Below are positions 8,493 to 15,935 of a stretch of DNA of 49,186 bases, in pieces. The notes below the pieces were generated by a model, which saw only the letters and a list, made by a program, of their open reading frames with translations, did no database searches and had not been told where the DNA came from. The stretch lies in contig CAYNLK010000045.1 of assembly GCA_964398055.1 (NCBI GenBank), positions 1-49,186 on the forward strand, read 5' to 3'. The position numbers and the translations under genes are program-made. The stretch is from CAYNLK01 sp964398055 (lineage in GTDB: Bacteria > Chloroflexota > Anaerolineae > 4572-78 > J111). Numbering within the stretch: the first letter of the stretch is position 1; the number at the start of each line of letters is the position of its first letter.

Positions 8493-10587
8493 GGTGCAGC
8501 GAACGCTCATTGTCGGCCTGGGGGCAGCCGGGGCGAAAACCGCCGACCTGCTATTGGCCGACCTGGAGCGGCAGATGGGCCGGCTCGACGTAGTGGCCGG
8601 GCTGGCCGTCCTCACCGGCGAGGTTGAGTTGGGGCGATTGGAAACCCCCTTGCTGATCTCACCCGCGGCCGGCTTCGAGGGCTGGCAAGCTGAGTTTGAA
8701 AGTCGGGTCAGGCTGGCCCTGCAACAAATTTCGCGGCTGGATCATCTGGCCGGCCTGGCCCGTCAGGGGCTCAAGTTGGACTACCCGGCTGAGGTGCAGC
8801 TCTGGCTCATCGCCGATTTGGCCGAACCTCCCTTTCGGGCCGCCCTGGATGCGATCGCGGCGACGCTCCGCCAGGCCGTGTATCAAACCCTGGCCTGCCA
8901 GGCCGGCTTGAACGGGCTATTGCTAAACCTGGCTGAGGTTACTCCTGATGGAGATGGCTGGCCAGGCGGCGCTCTGCCGTTTGCGGTGGAACAGTTTGAC
9001 CGGGGCTGCTTTCTGGCCGGGTTGACCAACGAAGTGGGCCTGATCATTGGCGAGACAGACGATCTGATCCGTCACAGCGTCTATTTCTTGAGCCTGTTGC
9101 TCCGGGATGTTCCGGTAACCGGGCTGGATTGGGCCGCCGGTTGGAACAGGACGCTGACCCATTTCGGCGTGGCCCACGTCTGCTGGCCCGGCCCGGCGTT
9201 GCTGCCCATACTCAGTTTGCGCTGGACGCAGACCATCCTGGCTGACCTGATCACTGCAGCCCCGGTTACCGACCTGGCCCGGCAGGCCAGGCAGGCCGCC
9301 CAGCAGTGGTTGACAGCCGACCGGTTGGCCCCGGTCCTGCTCATCGACCGCCTCGCCGCCGGCAGGTCGCCCTTACCGCAGCATCTGGCTGAATTGGTCC
9401 CCGACCCACCCTGGCCCTGGCTGCTGGTCGAAACCCGGGCGGATTTGGAGACGGCAGCGCAGCAGTGGCAGGCGGATTGGTTGGCCGACCGGGAGCAGTT
9501 TGAGGCAATCCTGGCCGAACTGGAGTCAACCTGGCCGGCCCGGGCCGATGCCTGGCTGCGCCAGCAATTGGCAGCGGTCCCGGCCGGCGCGGTGGTGCGA
9601 GTGCAGGCTCACCTGGCGGCGGTCAGCGAGCTGCTGCGGGCCTTTGTCGAAGGGATCGAGCAAAAACTGGAGGAAGCTGAAACAGAACAGATCCAGGTTG
9701 AACAACATTACGCCCGGGCGGCGGACGTTCTGGCCAAGACCATCGCCGGCTTTCCCCCGTCTCCCCTGCGGGCGCTGCTAGGCTGGGGCTGGCGGCCCTT
9801 GCGCTGGTTGGAATATGGGCTGATGTGCCGGCAGGCCCAAAGTGAGGCTCGCCAACTGGCCCATCTGCTGCGCGCCAGGCTGTTGGTCTGGCAGCAGGTC
9901 TGGTACTTTGAGGAACTGCTGCCCTTTTACCAACGGCTGCTGACCGCCTGGCAGGAGATTGTGGCCAGCTGGAGCGGAAACTGCCAGCAAGTGATCCAGG
10001 CCCGGCAACTGGTGGAGGAGGCTGATTGGGCCGGCCAGTTGGATCGATTGTTGGCGGCCAATGCCGGCCCCTGGACGGCCTCGCTGGTGGCGAGCCTGTA
10101 CCACGAGGCGGTTGAAACCCAAACCGGCCAGGTCAGAGCGCAGAGCGGCGACTTGAGTGATTGGCTGGCCGCGGCCCTGGAAGCAGAACAAATTGTCGCT
10201 CAACTCGAGGAGGCTACCAACCAGGCGCTTCAAGCGGCCCTGACCATGTCGGTGGATCGGGCGCTGCGCCGGCAATTTCCGGTGGATGAGAGGTTGAGCG
10301 ATTGGCTGGCCGGCCTGGCCGAACAGGCTCGCCCCTTCTGGCGCTATGACGAAACTGCGCTGGCGGAAAGCAGCCGGAGCCAGGTGCGCCTGGAACGGTG
10401 GCTGCTATTGGCGGAAGGAGAGATCTCCCCGTTAATTCTACCGGTCCAAAGCTGGAGCCGGCCGCCGGTCATCCTGGCCAGTCCCGATCCGGGCGAATTG
10501 GCCGTGGTGACGGTGCGGCAGGTGCAGTATCTGCCCGGTAATGATGAATATTCATATTCTGAAGGAGGTTACGATGATCCCTGGTAA
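8473..10587 (+). CDS. Second Rossmann/tubulin-like protein, GTP loop lost
   Basis: A 704-residue protein, probably a degenerate partner of the preceding tubulin-like protein. It starts the same way (RTLIVGLGAAGAKTADLLL, GLGAAG at 15-20), but no GGTGSG or similar loop appears where it would be expected. The middle contains Trp-rich helices and a long predicted coiled region (about 380-430, EGIEQKLEEAETEQIQVEQH). The extreme C-terminus is Tyr/Asp-rich (EYSYSEGGYDDPW), tubulin-tail-like. ATG 8473 is used because GGAGGAGGA lies just before it and it overlaps the upstream stop by 20 bases; an in-frame ATG at 8371 would overlap by more than 100 bases and lacks support. It overlaps the GTPase gene by 14 bases. 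A heterodimer with the active tubulin-like protein is a hypothesis. Confidence 0.7.
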   Translation: MMAAAAKVQRTLIVGLGAAGAKTADLLLADLERQMGRLDVVAGLAVLTGEVELGRLETPLLISPAAGFEGWQAEFESRVRLALQQISRLDHLAGLARQGLKLDYPAEVQLWLIADLAEPPFRAALDAIAATLRQAVYQTLACQAGLNGLLLNLAEVTPDGDGWPGGALPFAVEQFDRGCFLAGLTNEVGLIIGETDDLIRHSVYFLSLLLRDVPVTGLDWAAGWNRTLTHFGVAHVCWPGPALLPILSLRWTQTILADLITAAPVTDLARQARQAAQQWLTADRLAPVLLIDRLAAGRSPLPQHLAELVPDPPWPWLLVETRADLETAAQQWQADWLADREQFEAILAELESTWPARADAWLRQQLAAVPAGAVVRVQAHLAAVSELLRAFVEGIEQKLEEAETEQIQVEQHYARAADVLAKTIAGFPPSPLRALLGWGWRPLRWLEYGLMCRQAQSEARQLAHLLRARLLVWQQVWYFEELLPFYQRLLTAWQEIVASWSGNCQQVIQARQLVEEADWAGQLDRLLAANAGPWTASLVASLYHEAVETQTGQVRAQSGDLSDWLAAALEAEQIVAQLEEATNQALQAALTMSVDRALRRQFPVDERLSDWLAGLAEQARPFWRYDETALAESSRSQVRLERWLLLAEGEISPLILPVQSWSRPPVILASPDPGELAVVTVRQVQYLPGNDEYSYSEGGYDDPW

Positions 10588-11797
10588 ATTGGCCGAAAAG
10601 TTAAATCTGAATCGCCAAAGTTGGAGCAATCTACTCAACAATTTTGATTGGAACGAAGCCCGCGAGGGGGTCAACCGGGAAAGCCGGGCCCGTATCCTGT
10701 TGCTGGGGCTGCCCGGCGCCGGTAAATCGACCCTGCTTAACCAGTTGTGCGGCTGGACTGTTTCTCAACCGCAGGCCGGGTCGCCCGGCCTGGATAGAGT
10801 TGGCCTGGAATCGCCCGGCATGACGGAGGATTTTGGGCTTTTTGGGCTGGTTGATTTGGCCGAGGAGATGGATACCCATCCCTACCTCGACCTGAGCGGC
10901 GGCAGTTATTACTACCCGGAGAGTTGGTTGAGTGGGCAGGGTTACCAGGCCGAAAATGGTCGACTACCCGGTGTAGAGCCGGGGTTAAATGGATTACTGT
11001 CGCTGGATGGGCTGGACCCGCTGGCTATGGCCGAGGGGGCTGACCTGTTGGTTTATGTTTTGGATGGAACGGCCGGAGTCCGGCCGGCGGATTACCGCTG
11101 GGTGGGCCGGCTGCGGCGGTTGGGCGCGCCGCTGTTGGTGGCGCTTAACAAAAGCGACCTGTTGGCCGGCGAGTTGCCGGCTCGCCAGGTAGAATTCGAA
11201 ACCCGGCTGGCGACCGGCGTTTTGCCGGTCTCGGCCTTGACCGGGGCGAATGTAGAGGCAGGGCTGCTGCCCAGGATGGTCAATCTCTGTCCAAACCTGA
11301 CCGTGGCCCTGGGGCGAGAACTGCGCGGCTTTCGCCGGCGAGCCGCCGCGCGGCTGGTCCACCGGGCAGCCCTGCTCAATGGGCTGGTCGCCCTGGAGCC
11401 GGTGCCGCTAATCGATTTGCCCGTCCAAATCATGACCCTGACCGGGCTGATGCTGCGGATTGGAGCCGTTTACGAGCGGCCGCCCACCGATATCCGGCGG
11501 CGAGAAGTGGTGGCGGCCGTCGCCGGTGGCCTGGTCGGTCGCCTGGCGGCCCAGCAGTTGGTCAAGATTGTCCCGGTGGTGGGCTGGGCGATCAGCAGCG
11601 TGATCGGCTGGTCCTGTACCTGGGCCCTGGGCCGGGCAGCCATCGCCTATTTTGAGGCCGGCGGCGACGCCGCCGTGGATCGGAGTTGGCACTGGACCAA
11701 AGGTGGGGTTGGCCGGGTTTACCGGCTGGTAGGTCAACGGTGGCGGCAGCGGCCCCGTTTGAAGTTAGAATGGGACAGGGAGATGAAGGATGAGTAA
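10574..11797 (+). CDS. P-loop GTPase with DUF697-like hydrophobic C-terminus
   Basis: A 407-residue TRAFAC-type GTPase. Motif G1 is GLPGAGKS at 45-52 and G4 is NKSD at 192-195 after LLVAL; a G5-like VSALTG is at 219-224. The switch region between is long and unusual, with no clear DxxG (nearest: SLDGLDPLAM at 143-152). Residues about 265-365 (PLIDLPVQIMTLTGLMLRIG, then VPVVGWAISSVIGWSCTW) match the pattern of DUF697, a membrane-associating helical domain seen behind Era-like and dynamin-like GTPases. GGAGG is five bases before ATG 10574. The start overlaps the upstream gene by 14 bases, and the stop overlaps the RT start by 8. It likely works at the inner membrane with the vWA and tubulin-like proteins. 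Confidence 0.8.
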   Translation: MIPGKLAEKLNLNRQSWSNLLNNFDWNEAREGVNRESRARILLLGLPGAGKSTLLNQLCGWTVSQPQAGSPGLDRVGLESPGMTEDFGLFGLVDLAEEMDTHPYLDLSGGSYYYPESWLSGQGYQAENGRLPGVEPGLNGLLSLDGLDPLAMAEGADLLVYVLDGTAGVRPADYRWVGRLRRLGAPLLVALNKSDLLAGELPARQVEFETRLATGVLPVSALTGANVEAGLLPRMVNLCPNLTVALGRELRGFRRRAAARLVHRAALLNGLVALEPVPLIDLPVQIMTLTGLMLRIGAVYERPPTDIRRREVVAAVAGGLVGRLAAQQLVKIVPVVGWAISSVIGWSCTWALGRAAIAYFEAGGDAAVDRSWHWTKGGVGRVYRLVGQRWRQRPRLKLEWDREMKDE

Positions 11798-12710
11798 ATC
11801 GCTATTCTTGCCGGCGTCTACTCAGGCCGAGCTTCAGGCCGGACCGCAAGGACCATTGAAACGGGTGGATCCCGATAGACTCTTCTCCCTGGATAGCCTG
11901 CGGCGGGCCTGGCTGAAGGTCAAAGCTGCCGGGGGCGCAGCGGGGGAAGATGGGGTTTCGCTGGAGCAGTTCGAGGTTACGCTGGATCGCAATCTGGCAG
12001 CCTTGCGCAGCGATTTATTGGCCCGGCGTTATCGCCCCCAGCGGGTCAAACGACTGCTGACGCCCAAACCGAACGGCGGGCTGCGGCCGCTGGCCCTGTG
12101 GAGCGTGCGGGATAAAGTAGTCCAGCGGGTGGTGTGCGATTGTATCGAACCCTATTTTGAACGCCAATTTCTGAATTGCAGCTTTGGTTTCCGGCCGGGC
12201 CGCGGGGTGGCTGATGTGGTTACGGCGGTAGTGGCCCAGCGCCAGGCTCAACGGCGCTGGGTGGCCGATATTGATATCAAAAAATGTTTCGACAATCTGG
12301 ATGCCGGCCTGTTGCTCACTTTCGTGCGCCGGCAAATCCACGATCCATTGATCCTGGGCCTGATCCGGGCCTGGCTGGCCGCCCATGTCTTTAATGCTTT
12401 GACCGGTCCGACTACGCCGGCCGGGGCTTCCCAGGGGGCAGTGATCTCACCGTTGCTGGCCAATATTTATTTGCACCAGTTTGACCTGGATTTGACCCGG
12501 CAGGGGTTTCACTTGATCCGGTATGCCGATGATGTGCTGATTTGCACCCGCCGCAAGCAAGAAGCCGGGCAGGCGCTGGAGGCTACGGCAGCGGCCCTCC
12601 GCCGGATCAGACTGGAGATCAATCCCCACAAATCCCGGCTTGTCCATTTTGACCAGGGGTTTCAGTTTGTGGGGGTGTTTTTTCTGCGGAATGAGCATTT
12701 TTACCTGTGA
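11790..12710 (+). CDS. CRISPR-linked reverse transcriptase (stand-alone)
   Basis: A 306-residue group II intron-like RT. Fingers and palm motifs are present in order: LTPKPNGGLRPL (90-101), GFRPGRG (133-139), motif A with Asp162 in ADIDIKKCFDNL, SQGAVISPLLANIYLH (214-229), the catalytic YADD (245-248), INPHKS and FVGVFF (292-298). It ends right after the palm: no thumb/maturase domain and no fused Cas1. RT enzymes beside cas1/cas2 let CRISPR systems take spacers from RNA. ATG 11790 overlaps the GTPase stop (ATGAGTAA), tying RT to the vWA/tubulin/GTPase operon. The stop TGA lies in heptamer-like sequence (ACCTGTGAC), so the C-terminus may have been shortened by repeat insertion. The next gene is cas1. 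Confidence 0.93.
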   Translation: MSKSLFLPASTQAELQAGPQGPLKRVDPDRLFSLDSLRRAWLKVKAAGGAAGEDGVSLEQFEVTLDRNLAALRSDLLARRYRPQRVKRLLTPKPNGGLRPLALWSVRDKVVQRVVCDCIEPYFERQFLNCSFGFRPGRGVADVVTAVVAQRQAQRRWVADIDIKKCFDNLDAGLLLTFVRRQIHDPLILGLIRAWLAAHVFNALTGPTTPAGASQGAVISPLLANIYLHQFDLDLTRQGFHLIRYADDVLICTRRKQEAGQALEATAAALRRIRLEINPHKSRLVHFDQGFQFVGVFFLRNEHFYL

Positions 12711-12937
12711 CAAGGGGCAGGGCGCAGGTGGCAGGTGGCAAGAAGCAGGTGGCAGGTCGCAAGGGGTACGCAACGCGGCAGGTGGCAAGTCGCACGCAAA
12801 GCCACAGGCCGATAGTACAACCTATGACTTGCAACCTGTGACCTGCAACCTGTAACCTGTGACCTGCAACCCGTAACCTGTGACCTGCAACCTGCAACCT
12901 GTAACCTGCAACCTGTAACCTGTAACCTGTAACTTGA
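12711..12937. repeat. Inverted arrays of a 7-bp tandem repeat between RT and cas1
   Basis: The right arm, 12819-12937, is 17 consecutive 7-base units of the form (A/G)ACCTG(T/C), with a few substitutions at the edges. The left arm, about 12718-12796, contains G-CAGGT-G/C units, the reverse complement of the right-arm unit, more degenerate. The transcript could fold into a long imperfect hairpin between RT and cas1. It is not a CRISPR array: there are no 30-base repeats or unique spacers. Short heptamer repeats of this kind (STRR) are known from cyanobacteria. The cas1 ribosome site begins immediately after it. Confidence 0.85.
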
Positions 12938-12950
12938 ATGGAGGTGACTT

Positions 12951-13958
12951 ATGGCGCCGGTATATGTGCGGGAGCAAGGTGCGGTGGTGCGGCGGCGGGG
13001 GGAACGGCTGGTGGTGACCCGGAATGATAAGGAACTGCTGGACTTACCGCTGCTGCAAGTGGACCAGTTGATCGTGATGGGTAATGTGCAGGTGACCAGC
13101 CAGGCCGTGGCGATGCTGCTGCAGGCAGAAGTGGATGTGGTGTTTCTGTCGCTTTACGGTAAATTCCGGGGCCGGTTGATGCACACCGGCTCCAAATTTG
13201 CCAAACTCCGCCACGCCCAATTGCAAAAGATGAGCAATGAGCAGATAACGCTGGCCATTGCCCGCCAGGTGGTGGTGGGTAAACTGCATAACCAGCGGGA
13301 GTTGTTGGCTAAATCAATGGGCCAGGCCGGCAGCCCGCTCCAATTACAACGGGCCATCACCGGTATTGGGCAGATGTTGGAGCAAGCCCGTCGCAGCCAG
13401 GTGATGGACTCGCTCCGGGGTTATGAGGGGAAGGCCGGGGCGGATTACTGGGCTGCCTTTCGCACCTTGTTACCCAACACGTTTGGCTTTCAGGGGCGTA
13501 AATATTTTCCGCCGCCCGATCCGGTCAATGCCTTGCTAAGCTTTGGTTACAGCTTGTTGTTGAAAGATGTCACCGCGGCGGTCCAGGTGGTCGGGTTGGA
13601 CCCCTACCTGGGCTTTTTTCACACCATTGATTATGGCCGGCCCTCGCTGGCCCTGGATCTGATGGAGGAATTCCGGCCGGTGCTGGTGGATGGGGTGGTG
13701 CTGGAATTGGTGCAGGCCGGTCAATTGACCGCGGCTGACTTTGAACAAACCGGTCAGGCTCAGCAGCCGGTTCGCCTGAAGGAGTCAAGCATCAATACCC
13801 TGATCCAGCGTTATGAGCAACGCGCCGGTGAAAAGGCAGCCCACCCGGATGCCGGCGGCCAAACCTCGTTACGGCGGGTGATCGAGCTGCAAGTGCGCCG
13901 TCTGGCCCGGTTGATGCTGGGGCAAGAGAAGGGGTATGAGCCGTTTTTGATGAAGTAG
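12951..13958 (+). CDS. cas1: Cas1 integrase
   Basis: The metal-dependent integrase that, with Cas2, inserts new spacers at the CRISPR leader. At 335 residues it is a normal length. The N-terminal beta domain begins PVYVREQGAVVRRRGERLVV. The catalytic C-terminal domain keeps the metal ligands: Glu159 (SLRGYEGKAG), His224 (GFFHTIDYGR) and Asp236/Glu239 (SLALDLMEEFRP). GGAGGTGA precedes ATG 12951. Heptamer repeats lie on both sides (12711-12937 and 13961-13995). In many RT-CRISPR systems RT and Cas1 are one polypeptide; here they are adjacent, with Cas1 starting at the point where such fusions join. Confidence 0.97.
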   Translation: MAPVYVREQGAVVRRRGERLVVTRNDKELLDLPLLQVDQLIVMGNVQVTSQAVAMLLQAEVDVVFLSLYGKFRGRLMHTGSKFAKLRHAQLQKMSNEQITLAIARQVVVGKLHNQRELLAKSMGQAGSPLQLQRAITGIGQMLEQARRSQVMDSLRGYEGKAGADYWAAFRTLLPNTFGFQGRKYFPPPDPVNALLSFGYSLLLKDVTAAVQVVGLDPYLGFFHTIDYGRPSLALDLMEEFRPVLVDGVVLELVQAGQLTAADFEQTGQAQQPVRLKESSINTLIQRYEQRAGEKAAHPDAGGQTSLRRVIELQVRRLARLMLGQEKGYEPFLMK

Positions 13959-13960
13959 AG

Positions 13961-13995
13961 GCGTGTAGCGTAGAGCGTGAAGCGTAGAGCGTGAC
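13961..13995. repeat. Five-unit 7-bp tandem repeat between cas1 and RNase H
   Basis: GCGTGTA, GCGTAGA, GCGTGAA, GCGTAGA and GCGTGAC follow one another without gaps, two bases after the cas1 stop. The unit differs from the array before cas1 but has the same 7-base period. Confidence 0.8.
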
Positions 13996-14042
13996 TCTTC
14001 GATAAAATACAGGGCGTAGCGCAAGAGGTCTGGAGATTGATA

Positions 14043-14495
14043 ATGCTATTCCGTAAACGACCTGACCTGCTCAATATCTACTGCGACGGCGGGATTGGCG
14101 ACGATGGCCGGGGCAGTGGTTTGGGGGTGATTATCCGGGATGCTGATAATGAAATCATTGGCCTGGTCAAGCGAGGAATGTCGCCGCTGACCAACAACGA
14201 AGCCGAATATGCCGCCCTGGTGTTAGGACTGCAAACGGTGCAACGATATCGCCCGCGCAGTCTACGAGTTTATATGGACAGCGAGGTGGTCGTTGGCCAG
14301 ATGACCGGCCGCTTCGCGGTGCATAGCGCGACCTTAAAACAGTGGCACAGCCAGGTCTGCCGGTTGAGTAGGGCTTTCAAAGAGATTACTTATAACTATA
14401 TCCCGCGGGAGCAAAATCGGCTGGCCGATGCCCTGGCCAATGAGGCGTTGGTAGAATGGGTGCAGGGGAACAAAGAGAGAGGCAGCAAGAATTAG
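14043..14495 (+). CDS. rnhA: Ribonuclease HI
   Basis: A 150-residue RNase H that would cut the RNA strand of RNA:DNA hybrids. All four catalytic acids are visible: Asp15 (NIYCDGG), Glu53 (TNNEAEYAAL), Asp79 (VYMDSEVV) and Asp129 (EQNRLADALANEAL). GGAG lies seven bases before ATG 14043; the upstream TTG 14037 is less likely. It sits between cas1 and cas2 in the same direction, with cas2 starting seven bases after its stop. With RT two genes upstream, a role in removing template RNA from newly made cDNA before spacer integration is an attractive inference. A housekeeping RNase H in this position would be odd. Confidence 0.9.
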   Translation: MLFRKRPDLLNIYCDGGIGDDGRGSGLGVIIRDADNEIIGLVKRGMSPLTNNEAEYAALVLGLQTVQRYRPRSLRVYMDSEVVVGQMTGRFAVHSATLKQWHSQVCRLSRAFKEITYNYIPREQNRLADALANEALVEWVQGNKERGSKN

Positions 14496-14502
14496 GTGTT
14501 CT

Positions 14503-14805
14503 ATGTTCATCGTCGTGAGCTACGACATTCCTGATGACAAGCGGCGGACCAGGGTGATGAAAGCGCTCAAGGATTTTGGGCAGCACGTACAATACAGCGT
14601 TTTTGAATGTGACCTGAAACAGGAGGATTATCGCCGCCTGCGCCAACGCTTGAAAAAGTTGATCGAGCCCCGACAGGATAATATTCGGTTTTACGTGTTG
14701 TCTCAAGAGGATGTAAAAAAACGTCTAGTATGGGGCGTCGAGCGAGGCGAAGTCGACGTCAAACCCTGGTATCTGGTTGGTAGAAAAGTCGCAGCTGAAC
14801 ATTAA
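14503..14805 (+). CDS. cas2: Cas2
   Basis: The structural partner of Cas1 in the spacer-integration complex, 100 residues. It has the ferredoxin-like start FIVVSYDIPDDKRRTRVMKA with the conserved Asp8, the GQHVQYSVFECDL strand, and the final FYVLSQEDVKK...WYLVG strand. Length and motifs are typical. It closes the operon, and a terminator-like hairpin follows 180 bases downstream. Confidence 0.96.
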   Translation: MFIVVSYDIPDDKRRTRVMKALKDFGQHVQYSVFECDLKQEDYRRLRQRLKKLIEPRQDNIRFYVLSQEDVKKRLVWGVERGEVDVKPWYLVGRKVAAEH

Positions 14806-14987
14806 GAGATAAGTGCCCTCTATAAGATCTCGGTCCGTCTGCCCAAAGATTTTGACCAGGCTTTACCCGCAAAAATTTGGCTGCATAAGTCGGCTCGCCA
14901 TCAGCTTTTCACGAATGTGCCCACTCCTAACCGCTCCAGGCGAGTGGCATTATCAAGTTGAACATAGGCCAGAGCCGGCGCCAATAA

Positions 14988-15023
14988 AAAAATCACCAAC
15001 CAAGAATGTGATCGGTGATTTTT
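14988..15023. terminator. Bidirectional terminator-like hairpin after cas2
   Basis: AAAAATCACC (14988-14997) pairs with GGTGATTTTT (15014-15023) around a 16-base loop. The T run on the right arm can serve the cas operon and the A run on the left can serve the leftward DUF433 gene. The rest of 14806-15073 holds no gene. Confidence 0.5.
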
Positions 15024-15073
15024 GTTATGATTAGGGCTTTACTATAACGTTCTGCTGCGTCACCCGGTTAATG

Positions 15074-15319
15074 TCATAGATAACTACTCGATAGGGGGCT
15101 TAACAGCGGCAATTCTCGTTCGCGCCCGGCTTCCGCAGCAAATTGCAACGCCTCACGAATATCTTCTTTGGCCAAGTCAGGATACGCCTCCAAAATTTCA
15201 GCGGTACTCATCCCTTCAGCGACCATCCCGACGACAGTAGCCACAGGGATCCGTAAGTTCCGAATACAGGGTACTCCACCCATTTGATTTCGATCTACGG
15301 TTATCCTGGCGAACATCAT
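15074..15319 (-). CDS. DUF433 antitoxin-like protein
   Basis: A small DNA-binding-type protein of the DUF433 family, about 81 residues, usually the antitoxin beside a DUF5615 PIN-like toxin. It carries the family core RITVDRNQMGGVPCIRNLRI, then VATVVGMVAEGMS, then YPDLAKEDIREALQFAAE. ATG 15319 is preferred because GGAG is six bases before it; ATG 15331 is possible. The toxin gene that normally follows is missing: the 270 bases downstream to cas2 hold no frame of that kind. It may be orphan, or act with a toxin elsewhere. Confidence 0.8.
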   Translation of the reverse strand: MMFARITVDRNQMGGVPCIRNLRIPVATVVGMVAEGMSTAEILEAYPDLAKEDIREALQFAAEAGRERELPLLSPLSSSYL

Positions 15320-15494
15320 TATTGGCTCCATTCTTTCGACCTTAATTTGCTCTATTAATAGATTATAGCATAGCCTCATTGGGTATTGAAAGGAGAAAGG
15401 GCATTTTGATAGAGGTTAAATAAACTTCCTATTGACCCAACTCCTTGACAATGATATGGTCGTAACGTCAATCGTTGTTAAGGAGGAAACACTC

Positions 15495-15935
15495 TTGAAC
15501 CTCGAAGCTTTTATTCAATTTCTGCGCCCCGAGGATCGGGCCGAACGGACGATCACCGGTTATGCTCAGGATCTGGCCAAATTCATCACCTGGTTTGAAC
15601 AGAGCACTGGCCGCCAGGTAGAACCGGCCATCATTACTCCATTGGACATTCGGGCCTACCGCCAACACCTGCTGGTGGTCAGGCGTCTTAAACTGGCCAG
15701 CATCAACCGGCAACTGGCCGCCCTGCGAGTCTATTTCCGTTGGGCCAGCGAAGTGGGACTTGTCGCCACCAAGCCGGCGGTTTCCTTAAGCTTGATTAAA
15801 AATAACAGCCGTCCCATAACCTTTGACCGGCGCGGCGGACTTATTAGTGGGAACCGAAGACACGCTGCAGCCCGATGTGCGGGGGGGATTTGTTATACGT
15901 GGGAACTCGATCCGACGAGGGAGGTGTACTTGTGA
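15495..15935 (+). pseudogene. Truncated tyrosine recombinase (core-binding domain only)
   Basis: The first 100 or so residues match the N-terminal SAM-like core-binding domain of XerC/D-type integrases (FIQFLRPEDRAERTITGY, DIRAYRQHLLVVRRL, INRQLAALRVYFRWASEVGL). At about base 15790 (SLSLIKNN) similarity stops and the frame runs into unrelated sequence to a stop at 15935. The catalytic domain with the R..HxxR..Y residues is absent. TTG 15495 has AAGGAGG upstream. It is probably the relic of an integrated element that inserted or recombined just beyond the cas operon. Confidence 0.75.

Noticed and set aside
7584..8615. 343-codon minus-strand open frame in the tubulin-like gene
   Set aside because: Shadow of GC-rich coding sequence; no start signal or recognisable domain.
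12711..12937. Dense direct repeats beside cas1 as a possible CRISPR array
   Set aside because: The period is seven bases with no spacers, and the unit is far too short for a CRISPR repeat.
14806..15073. PIN-like toxin gene expected downstream of the DUF433 antitoxin
   Set aside because: No minus-strand frame with a toxin-like start or acidic motif exists in this interval.
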